A stretch of DNA of 64,000 bases from assembly GCA_023678885.1 (NCBI GenBank), contig CM042994.1:22477073-22541072 (forward strand). The letters run 5' to 3'. Shown in pieces: positions 1-10,147 of this stretch (positions are counted from its first letter, which is position 1; every line of letters starts with the position of its first letter). The notes beneath the pieces are model-generated. The model had not been told where the DNA came from, made no database searches, and saw nothing but the letters and a program-made list of their open reading frames with translations. The DNA is from Pogostemon cablin. Its lineage: Eukaryota > Streptophyta > Magnoliopsida > Lamiales > Lamiaceae. Made by a program: the position numbers and the translations under genes.

Positions 1-104
1 CGTCAGCCACAACGCCACCGCAGTAGTCGCCGACCTCCACGATCACCCAACCACCATCGTCGTCGATCGGCTGCACCACCACCGCCACCCTATATGGCAA
101 AATT
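1..104. other. GC-rich window edge, possible truncated coding fragment
   Basis: The first 100 bases are far more GC-rich than the next 2 kb and lack stops in more than one frame on both strands, as a coding edge would. On the plus strand one frame closes with TAA near 104; on the minus strand a frame reads outward through the window start. With so little sequence neither strand can be preferred and no family is recognised. It could be the end of a gene outside the window. Confidence 0.25.
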
Positions 105-199
105 AATAAGATGGAATGAGTAATAGAGTTCAAAAAATATATAGTTAATAAAAATAATTAAGTTAGATAATTATCGGTATTAATTTTGAGTTGGTCTTC

Positions 200-298
200 T
201 GTGTCCCCGAGGACACACCGTGCCACCATGAGAACATAAGAATTTAATACCATAAATTCTTGTGTTCTCATGAGAGCACGATGTGTTCCGGGGACACA
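200..298. mobile_element. Short foldback MITE
   Basis: A 99-bp imperfect palindrome. The left arm starts TGTGTCCCCGAGGACACA and the right arm ends with GTTCCGGGGACACA; the arms pair along nearly their whole length around a short centre at about 248-254. No target duplication is obvious, so the superfamily is not assigned. Confidence 0.6.
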
Positions 299-391
299 TA
301 AGTTTTTGTCTTAATTTTTCTCTCTTCATGTTGGTTAATTTTAGGTATTGATACTTATGGGTATCTCATTCATGTTTATGGATATATGGTA

Positions 392-454
392 CTCCCTCCG
401 CCCATTGAAACGTATGCACTTCCTTTGTAATACGTTTCAATGGGATGGAGGGAG
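392..454. mobile_element. Miniature Stowaway-type MITE
   Basis: A 63-bp hairpin beginning CTCCCTCCGCCCATTGAAAC and ending with the inverse (GGATGGAGGGAG), flanked by TA at 390-391 and 455-456. CTCCCTCCGTCC-like ends with TA duplications are the hallmark of Stowaway (Tc1/mariner) MITEs. Confidence 0.8.
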
Positions 455-2113
455 TATAATTAATTTAGTCCATCCATTCCATATTTAGTTGCATTGTTAT
501 TATAAATACAAAATTAAAAAAATTACACCAACTTTATTAACTTTTAAAAGGTAATGTAGGCTTTTTAGTAATAATACTAAATTATAAAATACAGTATATT
601 ATATGAGTGATGAATTTGTAATTAAGATGAGAAATACATTTAAAGTTGAGAATTGATGTAATTTTTTTATATAATTTAATATAGGACGAACGAAAAAAGA
701 AAGTATAAAATTTAATATGAAACGTAGAGAATATAATTTTTAAAAATAAGTTTTAAAATATATTTTAAGGATGTATATTAATTTTTAAAAATTTAACGGT
801 TTAAATATTTCATTATGGTTTGTAAAAACAATTTTTGGAATAAATCATTGAATAAAATAACGTTGTTAGATGTAACGACACAATGACCTATGATAGATTT
901 TAATATTTTTTGATGAGGGATTTAATATCTTTAATAACACCAAGTTTGTTATTTTAATTTTAAATATTAAATTAACTTTCAAATTTTTAATTAAAAAAGG
1001 GATATAGGAGTATTCTTTAATAAGACAATATCTATTTAAGATTGATATATGATTATTAAATATGTAAATAAAGTATAAATATTGAGTAGTTAAAGTATGA
1101 TTTATTAAAATGCTTTGAGTGATGCATTATGTATGATTATAAAGTGTTATATAATGATTCATTTATCAATAATTATATTTGGTGAATTATAATATAATAC
1201 ATTAGAATTATAATTTAACAAAATATTTATCATACTTTAATTAACCAAATAATATTACTTAATTACCTACGTAATAATTATGCTAAAACTTAACTTTAAC
1301 TTCTTCAAAATTAAATTAAAATATCATGATATATTCAATATGAATAATAATTATTATGCTAAAACTGATGCATCAAACATTAACTTTAACTTTTTCAAAA
1401 TTAAATTAAAACATGCATGATTTATTAAATATGAATAAGACGTGTATAGATTGAATACATGAGCAAATAAACAATCCCACATATAGTAGGGAAAAAAAGA
1501 AAAATTATTTTCTACGCAATGTTTGTCTCCAATTAATTACAATTGCAATGATGAATAACCAATACTCTGATGAATTTATTATTGTTTTTCACAATTTTCT
1601 TTGCCAATTATTTAATTAATATAAAATAATAAAGTCTAATACAGTAGTAAAATCAATGTCACCCACCCCAAAAAGGAATCAAGCCGAATTAATTTTGGCC
1701 GTACCTAACGTGACCAAAAAGTCCATAACGGTTCATTTACTTAGGCAATTCAATTATGGAATTCCATGTGACTAATTGGATAATCCATGTGCTTATGAGC
1801 CCAATAAACTAATTAACCAATTAAATTATAAAACACGTCACCAAAATGTTTTAACATCGAAATGGATAATTGGTGGCTGCATATAAGAGAAATTAGATCT
1901 TATGCCAATTTATGATGGTATTTTAGTCAAGAAAATCGTTACATACAAAGACTTACATCATTGACATATTATTACGTGGAATAATATATTAATATTCTTG
2001 ATTTGGGAAAAGTATGACTGAATGCTATGTTCTTAGAATTTTTTTTAAAATTCAATTTGATTCAATTATTTTTGCGGACTCTTATAATATACTCTTCATT
2101 TTGTATTAATTAA

Positions 2114-2118
<5 letters not shown>
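455..2118. other. AT-rich intergenic spacer
   Basis: No open frame of note and no recognised gene. There is a short direct duplication near 1275-1420, where a segment reading AATAATTATGCTAAAACT and then TTAACTTTAACTT occurs twice. Otherwise AT-rich spacer. Confidence 0.6.

Positions 2119-2180
<62 letters not shown>
2119..2180. repeat. (TA)n microsatellite
   Basis: About 30 uninterrupted TA dinucleotides, directly before the Helitron-like segment that begins TTAAGTATACTATAG. Confidence 0.95.
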
Positions 2181-2184
<4 letters not shown>

Positions 2185-2659
2185 GTATACTATAGCAGAA
2201 ATTTTTCTTGCTGACGTGTCGTCTCCAGAGCGCTCCAAAATGACGTATAATTTTCTAAATTTTTTATCTTTTAACTTTTTTAATATTTTCCTTATTTACT
2301 TTTAATTAACTTCCTTATTTAATATTTTTTTTAAATAATGTTTTTCTTTTTTTATAATGATTAAATTTTTAATATTTTATTTATATATTTGGGTATCCTT
2401 TATTAATTACTAAATCTTTTAATGCAATATATAATAAATAAATAAATTAATATCAAATTAAATCATATATAAAGGGAAAAAATAATATTCTATATAATAT
2501 TCTCTCTCACCCCATCTATAAATAAGACTTTTTGGTTATTTATTCTAAATACACATTCGATTCTCAAAGGGGATTCTCTAAGAGGAATAGGAGCTTTCTT
2601 CAAGTTCCTTTAGATAATTTATTTATTAAAGTATAAAAATTTATTTCGATAGAGTGAAT

Positions 2660-3060
2660 CAAGTAAAGATCGATCTACCTCTAAAAATTGATTGTATTCT
2701 TTAAGAGGAATATAACTGATTCTTCAAGAGGAAGATAATCGATTCAAGTATTCTTGAATCGATTTACATCTTACGAATCGATTTTTCAAAAGGAATAGGT
2801 TCGATTCAAATATTTTTGAATCGATTTACATTTTAAAAATCGATTTTTCAAGAGGAAGATGGTCGATTCAAATATTATTGAATCGATTTACATCTTAAGA
2901 ATTGATTCTTGAAGAGGGAAAAAATTGATTCAAGTATTTCCTCTTAAGAATCGATTCTTAAGATTCAAGTATTCTTTATCTTTAAAATATTGATTCAAGT
3001 ATTCTTCAAGTGAAAGATGATCGATTCAAGTACTTTTGAATCAATTTACCTCTAGAGTAT
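2660..3060. repeat. Imperfect ~60-bp minisatellite rich in AATCGATT
   Basis: At least four degenerate units of roughly 60 bp, each carrying TCAAGAGGAA, then GATTCAA, then TTGAATCGATTTACAT. Units contain internal palindromes (AATCGATT). Weaker relatives of the same units occur at about 3900-4190 and 4740-5030, in the later copies of the Helitron-like block. Confidence 0.7.
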
Positions 3061-4508
3061 AAAAGGCTGAAAAAAACTAATTAAGATATAGAATCAAAAG
3101 CTTAAGTTAAGTAAGTTAAAATCATTATTTCATATCAAATTAACATTAAAATTAAGTTTGTAAATATTTGTTAAATAATTTTTATTTATTTACATATATC
3201 TTAATTATTCAATTATGACATATGAATTATAGAGTTTGTTTTCTTTAGTTGTTTATATAATTTGAAACTAATAAAATTAATTTAAAAAATAAAAATAATA
3301 ATTTCATTATAAATTTATGAATATTTAAAAAAATATTATACATAAATTAATTTTATTTATATTATATATATTAAGCACATTAATTTTTTAAAAGTAACAA
3401 TTAACAGAAGTAGAATTACTATAATAATACTCGATTTAAATACTATTATTTATAATATTACGTATGTGTGTATATATATATATACTATATCTTAAGTATA
3501 AAATAATTTTTTTCTGCTCATGTGTCGTCTCTAGAGCTCTTTAAAATGATGTGTAATTTTCTCAATTTTTTGAAATTTTAATTTTTTTTATATTCTCCTT
3601 ATTCAATTAATTTCCTTATTTAATATTTTAGTTTTTAAATGATGCATGAATATCTCTTTTTATTCATACTTTATTTATATTTTTTTCTATAAACTTATTA
3701 TGATTTATTAATTTTAGTATATTAGTTTCAATCAAATACTAAATCTTTCAATATAAATAAATTAATAGTATCAAATCAAGTTAGGGAAAAAAAAATAATA
3801 AAAAAAATACTATCTCCTACCACACCTATAAATAATAGGTTTCTATTATTAATTACATACATACATTATTCATCAAGAGGAATAGGAGTTTTTTTTTTTC
3901 AAATTACTCTACAGAATCGATTCAAGTAAAAAAAAATATTTCGATGGAGCGATTCAAGTAGAAATTTGTATTTTTCAAGAGGAACAAGAAGATCGATTCA
4001 AATATTTTTCAAACATTTTTTAGTGGAATAAGAGGAATTGATTTAATTCTTCTTCAAAATGAATAAGATGTTGTAAAACTGTAAATATGTAAATGATCGA
4101 TTTAAGTATTTTTTTTCAACTGGAATAAAAATAATCAATTTAAGTCTTCTTCAAAATGAATAAAATGTTGCACTCCTATAATTTGATTAATAAAAATTAA
4201 AATGAAGTGTAATTTTCTCAATTTTTTAAAATTCTATAATTTTTTTTTATATTTTCCTTATTCAATTAATTTCCTTATTTAATATTTTATTTTTTAAATG
4301 ATATATGATTTTTTTTATTCATACTTTATTTATATTTTTTTCTATACACTTATTATGATTTATTTATTTTAGTATATTAGTTTCAATCAAATACTAAATC
4401 TTTCAATATAAATAAATTAATTAGAATAAAATCAAATTATGGAAAGAATAATATTAAAAAATACTACTATCTATTACCACACCTATAAATAATACTTTCC
4501 TATTTATT

Positions 4509-4710
4509 CACTCTGTCCCGGGCAAAGGTGACTGTTTACTATTTGTACGTGGATTAAGGAGTATTATATTTTATGTATGCATTATGTAGTTATATTAGAG
4601 GGATGTGATGGGTAGTATTGGACCCTTTTTACTAAAAGAGGAAAATGTGAACCTTTAAATGAGACATCCGATATAGTAAAATGTGGACCTTTCGGCTAGA
4701 CGCAGAGAGT
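4509..4710. mobile_element. Stowaway-like MITE inside the Helitron-like repeat
   Basis: Ends read ACTCTGTCCCGGGCAAAGGT on the left and, inverted, ACTCTCTGCGTCTAGCCGAA on the right. Comparing the third Helitron-like block with the second (around 3830-3860) shows the host sequence is interrupted exactly here, so this is a later insertion. Confidence 0.65.
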
Positions 4711-5225
4711 ATTAGTTACAAACATACATTATTCATCAAGAGTTATAGAAGTTTTTTTCAAATTACTTTACAGAATTGATTCAAGTAAAAAATTATTAAG
4801 CGATTCAAGTAGAAAATAATATTTTTCAAGAGGAACAAGAAGATTAATTTAAAAATTTTTCAAATACTTTTCAAGTGGAATAAGAGAAATCGATTTAATT
4901 CTTCTTCAAAGTGAATAAGATGTTGTAAAACTGTAATTATGTAAAGGATCGATTTAAGTATTTTTTCAAGTGGAATAAGAAAAATCAATTTAAGTCTTCT
5001 TCAAAATGAATAAAATGTTGTACTCCTATAATTTGATTAATAAAAATTAAATAAAATAGAATTACTATTATATTATTAATTAATTAAAAAATACATGAAA
5101 GAAATTATCTAGCCATAAAAAAATTTCAATAATTAATGTTGAACAATTATATATACTGATTATTTAATTAACAAAAAAAATTAGTAATAATTAAATAATC
5201 CCGCGTAGTACGCGGGTTCATACTA

Positions 5226-5227
<2 letters not shown>

Positions 5228-5278
<51 letters not shown>
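5228..5278. repeat. (TA)n microsatellite
   Basis: A run of about 25 TA units right after the Helitron 3' terminus. On the minus strand it yields an apparent ORF of alternating Tyr-Ile, which is an artefact of the repeat. Confidence 0.95.
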
Positions 5279-5282
<4 letters not shown>

Positions 5283-6038
5283 TAATTATGATAATAATAA
5301 ACATGACACCTTGAGGACGAAATTATAGATACGCATGTTCTAAATGAATTACGTACCAATCATCTTATTTTATAATTTGTTTCTTTAAATTTTCGTTTCG
5401 TAATTTATGTCTAATTATGTAATAAGTAGAAAAAGTATCAATAATTTAGGAATTCAACATAATATAAATGCTATTAAAAAAAAAAGTCTCCCATACATGC
5501 AAGTGTACCCTACACCATACATTTGATAATATTAAGTGCACGCATATGTGTATTAATTTTTTATTCTATTTTATTTATATATTATTCTATTTTATATAGA
5601 TCGTGTTTTTAACAATGATATATTTTTTTCACACTAAATTTTTCATTAAAAAGACTAACATTTATATGTGTATAATTTTTTATTCAATAGTGTATACACG
5701 TTTTTAATAATTGTATATTTTTTACTCTATTTTTCATTAAAAAAACTAACAATTAAATTGCATATATTTTTGTTCATAATTGTATATATTTTTGTTTATA
5801 TACTATTGACAATTTGGAAACTTGTTATCTCCATGTATACGTTTTTAGAGTAGGTCCACATTAACCTTAGCCTTGATACAATATTACTCCTACTATTTAG
5901 TTCTATGATTTATAACTCATACTTTTTGTCATTAGAGTTTTATTGAGTATTTCTCCTAGACTTTTAATGCCCATTATTTAAAATTAAATTGATTAATTAA
6001 GAGTTGTAGGTAATATTAATATTTTATAATTGGAGCAG

Positions 6039-6135
6039 TTTGTATGAGATCGTCTCACAGTAAGACTAATTTATATCATTGATATATTATTACTTTTTAC
6101 CTTCTCATATAAATCATTTACGGTCTCATACAAAT
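6039..6135. mobile_element. Hairpin MITE with TTTGTATGAGA ends
   Basis: Left end TTTGTATGAGATCGTCTCAC, right end ACGGTCTCATACAAA, inverted relative to each other with about 60 bp between. Longer elements with similar GTGAGAC ends occur at about 41.1 and 47.1 kb. Confidence 0.6.
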
Positions 6136-6903
6136 TTTTTCTTTAATAATTTGATTTAGATTTTATATATATTAATTTTAAAATTAATTACATATATTTT
6201 TTTAAGAATCATTAATATGAATTCAATCAAAATTGAATGAAATGCGGCGATTTTGGGTTAACTAAGTCAAAATCACGCTATTATGCAGTATGAAGAAGTT
6301 GAAAAAGTATATTCTTAGTAAATATTAAAAAATTAATAATTATATGTATGGTTAGATATTACCTACAGTATAATGAAACTAAATATAATAAATGATTTTT
6401 TTTTACATAGTAAACTTAATTCCACATATATCTATCACTATAAAAATTAAAATTAGGAGGAAATTTATTTAATAGTAACATACCTCTTCATCCATAAAAA
6501 TGATGTATACACATGCAATTTCTTTTACAGTCTACGAATTGATTATTGATTATTTACAGATAACTCGAACTATTATGTTCATTTACGGTTTTCAAACCCA
6601 GGTTTTGGTTTTTAAAACTCACATATACCTACTATATTCTCTCCTTAATTAATACATTTTCTCTATTTATCTCTTCTCTCTCATTTAACTTTTTAAATAA
6701 ATTAATTAATACATTGATTTGATATAAAATTAAAACATACCCTACTCAAAACCCAAAACAAACATAGAACACATTATTCATGGTTTTCAAACCCACGTAA
6801 CCCCAAACCAAACATTACCTTAGAGAATGTTTGGTTCACATTGAATTTAATAATACCACACGAGCTTTAAGCCTCTAAATAATACTGGAAAAACAGGATA
6901 TCC

Positions 6904-6904
<1 letters not shown>

Positions 6905-6936
<32 letters not shown>
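6905..6936. repeat. (CA)n microsatellite
   Basis: Sixteen CA units followed by a poly-A run. Confidence 0.95.
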
Positions 6937-6940
<4 letters not shown>

Positions 6941-7180
6941 AAAAAAGGTACATTTTTACCCGGCAAACTCTTGTGTGTGAAGAAGAAGCTTTGTAAATGT
7001 TTTACTCCTTAAATTCTCAAGACAATAATTAACTTAAAACAAAAGGACAGCATTTCTACAAAATCACAGACTAAATTTGTCCAGGTTTCCATGCCAAAGA
7101 AAGATAAGTTGAATTAACTCAAAGCAAAAAGGGAAAAAAGAGAATTCAACCAGCAAACACCAGTCATTCAAAAATGCAAA

Positions 7181-8790
7181 ATTTCAAAATGAAGTAACAT
7201 TCTCTATTTCAAAAGTCTTGAGAGAAAAAAAGCTCGGGGCATAGAAGAATGGGTTGAGTCGCATATTAAATTCATACAAATCAAGCTCCCGCACCATCTG
7301 GTTCTTCCTAGAGTAGTAGTATAGGAAGTATTCTCCCAAAGCCATCAAGATATCACCATCCTTAAAAACTTTCATTGGGTAAATAAGTACAAAAACCTCA
7401 CCGAGAATGTCTTTACAGATGTTAAGATGTTTTATCCAAGATTCCTCAACTCCATACTCCTTCATCAACCAAATTTCAATTTTATCAAATCTATTATCAC
7501 ATAAACATAAAGAATCCCCCAAAGTACTAAGGCTCACAATCGTGTTGGTTCTTAAAATAGGACACGTAAAGGTGCTAAAAAGTTCTATTTCAAGATCGAA
7601 GCAAGAAATAAATAGTTGGGTGAACTTTGAATCTGTCACCAACCAATGAAGATTGCCATTCAGAAATGCCCCTTTATCACGATCATAATACACAAAATCA
7701 TTAGCGGGTAATATTCTTCTCCAGGATCCAGTTCCTATGATATAAACATGGCATATATCATTAAGTAACGGATGTCCGGGTGGATCACTAATATATTGAG
7801 CAATACTGACAACCTTATAATGGTTGGATATTTTGCTCACCCCAAATCCAAAAGCATTTGCTGACCTAAAGAGTTGGGGAAATCTTGTTGACCAATAACA
7901 TCAAGCATAATATAATCACGACTGATTGGATTGCATACATAAAGACCACTATCCCAATTGCATAAGAACAACAAGCCGTTAATCGAACCCAGGTAAAGGA
8001 ATATTGAAATTGGCTACTGATCTATAATGAAGCTTGTGGTTTTCAAGATCAAGCCCATCTTCAAATTCAAATAGTTTGTATAACCTTGACTGAATTTCGT
8101 AGACAGCAAGGCCAGGGACTGCATTACGGAGATGCGCCTCGACAAAGTAAGGAGTCTAGAGAAAAGCAAGCCAAGACTTGCAAACACACTTGCAGCTTAT
8201 GATGGTTCGAACAGGGAGTCTAGAGAGGATATTAATAATGATTTCGGATGGTAGAAATGAAAATAAGTCTGCCTTCATTTTGAGATGGTTTCTGCAACTA
8301 AAAAAGTATTGTGTGATAGGGATTTTCTTCAGAATATCAAAATTTTAACATAAAAAGGGCAAAAAAAGTCATCTAGGTCAACCCACAATTAGGTATGAGA
8401 ACACCAATTCATCAAAATAATTCAGACCTAAACCCTAATCCTCTGGTTAGCTACGAACATGACAACATTTTAATTTAAAAATCTCGAGTCGCAAAATGGA
8501 AAATCAGGAAAGAATTAAACGATAAATATAGCGCAAAAATAATGAAAAAATATTAAATTCGCAAAATCAAGGGGAGAAATTTGTTGAAATATAAGAAGAC
8601 ATTCATCTTACCGGCGGTGAAAGAGAGAACAGCGCCGTCGCGAAACGGTGGTCTGTGATTGCGCGCCAGATAGAAGTGAAGCGGGAGAGCAAAAAATTAA
8701 AGAAGATGGAGAAGATTTGGGAACGGGAGAGAGAGTCTTGGTAATCCACGTGGAAGGCGGAGGGGATAGCTGCTGTTGCACGTGGCGACA
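7181..8790 (-). pseudogene. F-box protein pseudogene (F-box plus F-box-associated domain)
   Basis: An intact gene would encode a substrate-recognition subunit of an SCF ubiquitin ligase. On the minus strand a first, probably untranslated exon ends at 8612 with donor GCCG/GTAAG; the acceptor TTTTTAGTTGCAG/AAACC lies at 8294. The second exon has ATG at 8280 and an F-box reading LPSEIIINILSRLPVRTI then CKCVCKSW. The frame then breaks: TAG at 8156-8158, a shift near 7990 just before GSINGLLFLCNWDSGLYVC, and a second shift near 7877 in a run of four C's on the coding strand. The rest (7840-7184) is open and carries the F-box-associated region (VVSIAQYISD; LNGNLHWLV; ...TPSFFSLK-like end APSFFSLKTF). 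All three lesions lie in a region with no plausible introns. Recently broken gene is the best reading; sequencing error is an alternative for the shifts. Confidence 0.85.
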
Positions 8791-8841
8791 TATCGGATGG
8801 GCAACCGGCAGGTTACGGGACCAAATGGATTTATTGTTAGG

Positions 8842-8913
8842 TGGGCCGGGCCCAACGGTGGGGTTTAGGATGAAGTTTCATATTTGGTTAATAAACCCCA
8901 TTTTGAATGGGCC
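8842..8913. promoter_or_regulatory. Site II-type TGGGCC motifs upstream of the F-box gene
   Basis: TGGGCC at 8842-8847, its inverse GGGCCCA at about 8848-8854, and TGGGCC at 8908-8913, 50-120 bp upstream of the F-box 5' exon. TGGGCC/T site II elements bind TCP factors in many plant promoters; the function here is inferred. Confidence 0.45.
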
Positions 8914-8929
8914 TTTTGTAATAATCTAG

Positions 8930-9610
8930 TCGAAGGCCCGTTATTTTCCGCGTGTATACACATACAATATTTTTTTCTTTAAATTAAAAATTAATAATCC
9001 ATTTTATTGATATCACTCTAGCTTCCAGCGATTTCCAGAAATTCAAGTGAAATATGTCTATTAATTCGTTGAATATCGTAACATGGGTAATAATTAACCA
9101 TACGGTAACAACTATACTGTTTTTGTGTATAGTATATTCTCATTAGTTATTACTCGTAGGTACGGATGTTGAATGTTCTGTTACACTTGGTTGTATTACA
9201 CGCGTTAGATGAGTGATACTTGTACGGGGAACAGGGCAAGAAAATCTCAACCATTGTTCTTAAGGTTTAAGTTTTGGGTATATATTTTATTATATATCAT
9301 CAAACGACGCGAAACAGGAGAGTAATACCAAAATGTAATCGAAAAACCAAACCGATATGTACATGCAGTGATACGTAATAGACGAAAATAAATCCAACCC
9401 TTATTTTTAGGATTGTAATTCATTTTAGAGTTCCAACATCATTTTTCTTCATAATATCATTCACTAAATAATATAGCCCGACACAAGAGATTGATATAGT
9501 AAAATTTTGAGTGGTCTTAACAATAATCTTTCATATCTGTTTCAATTGCAATACTTCATTACTACTTAAGATTGTTTAATGAGTATCATTGTATGTACAT
9601 GGAGTATATT
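8930..9610. other. Intergenic spacer
   Basis: AT-rich, no open frame of note, no gene or repeat that I can name. Confidence 0.5.
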
Positions 9611-9615
9611 ATATA

Positions 9616-9864
9616 CTCCATTCATCTCATAATAAATTTTATAATTATCTTTTATGCATGTCTCACAATAAATTTTTACTGTCTAAAATAAAAACATTCA
9701 AATTTACCACTTTCACTAACATATATATCATACTTTATAATTTATTCAGTACTTAAAAAAAATATTACCCTTCAATTAAAATTCAATAAAATTAGTCAAA
9801 AAAATTATTTTTCTTAAGCCCTGTATTTACAGTATCGGTGCAATATATTATGAGACGGAAAGAG
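9616..9864. mobile_element. Stowaway MITE
   Basis: Ends CTCCATTCATCTCATAATA and, inverted, CTCTTTCCGTCTCATAATA; flanked by TA at 9614-9615 and 9865-9866. 249 bp, about 280 bp upstream of the EC1-like start codon. Confidence 0.85.
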
Positions 9865-10100
9865 TATTTTAAGGAAAAAAAAAGGTTGATAAAGCTGCAT
9901 ACATGGTTTTCAGGACAATCATCCCCATAAACCTTTAAATTCAAACTCTTACAACAAAAAAGATAGCTTAATTTTCATGTTCACTTCCATTGCATCTTCT
10001 TATAACAAAGAATCAATCACATCCATTCCAATCTTTTCATTTCTCTCTAATAATTCCTCATTCAATTCATATGCCCTTTCTCCTCCCCACCCTCCCCCTC

Positions 10101-10107
10101 TATAAAT
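10101..10107 (+). promoter_or_regulatory. TATA box of the EC1-like gene
   Basis: TATAAAT preceded by a C-rich stretch, 41 bp before the ATG at 10148. The short distance implies a very short 5' leader. Confidence 0.5.
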
Positions 10108-10147
10108 TGAACTACTTTCTCTTCTCTTCCAATCACAACTGATCAAA

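Larger units (their letters stand above)
2181..5226 (+). mobile_element. Helitron-like non-autonomous element(s), 3' end resolved
   Basis: The 3' terminus is clear: a GC-rich hairpin CCCGCG-TAGTA-CGCGGG at 5200-5216, six bases, then CTAG at 5223-5226 followed by T. That is the standard Helitron 3' end (hairpin, CTRR, insertion between A and T). Upstream the segment opens TTAAGTATACTATAG then a GACGTGTCGTCTCCAGAGC stretch at about 2213-2231. A related start recurs at about 3485-3535, and a further copy of the following AT-rich block (ending near TTCCTTATTTAATATTTTA) recurs from about 4200. So three related blocks are present, from tandem duplication or nested insertion. No Rep/helicase coding is visible. 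The 5' end is uncertain because it abuts TA repeats; 2181 or about 3480 are both possible. Confidence 0.6.
5280..7180. other. AT-rich intergenic spacer with small repeats
   Basis: No gene recognised. It holds a short hairpin MITE (6039-6135), a (CA)n tract (6905-6936), and around 6590-6830 a palindromic block of TTTTCAAACCCA / AAACCAAACATTACC type that resembles segments at 36.5 kb and 38.0 kb. Confidence 0.6.

Noticed and set aside
5168..5359. Minus-strand 63-codon frame full of Tyr-Ile
   Set aside because: It is the (TA)n microsatellite read as codons. The same applies to 62293-62565.
8648..8929. Plus-strand 93-codon frame
   Set aside because: It lies opposite the F-box 5' exon and promoter, starts from a GTG codon, and shows no domain.
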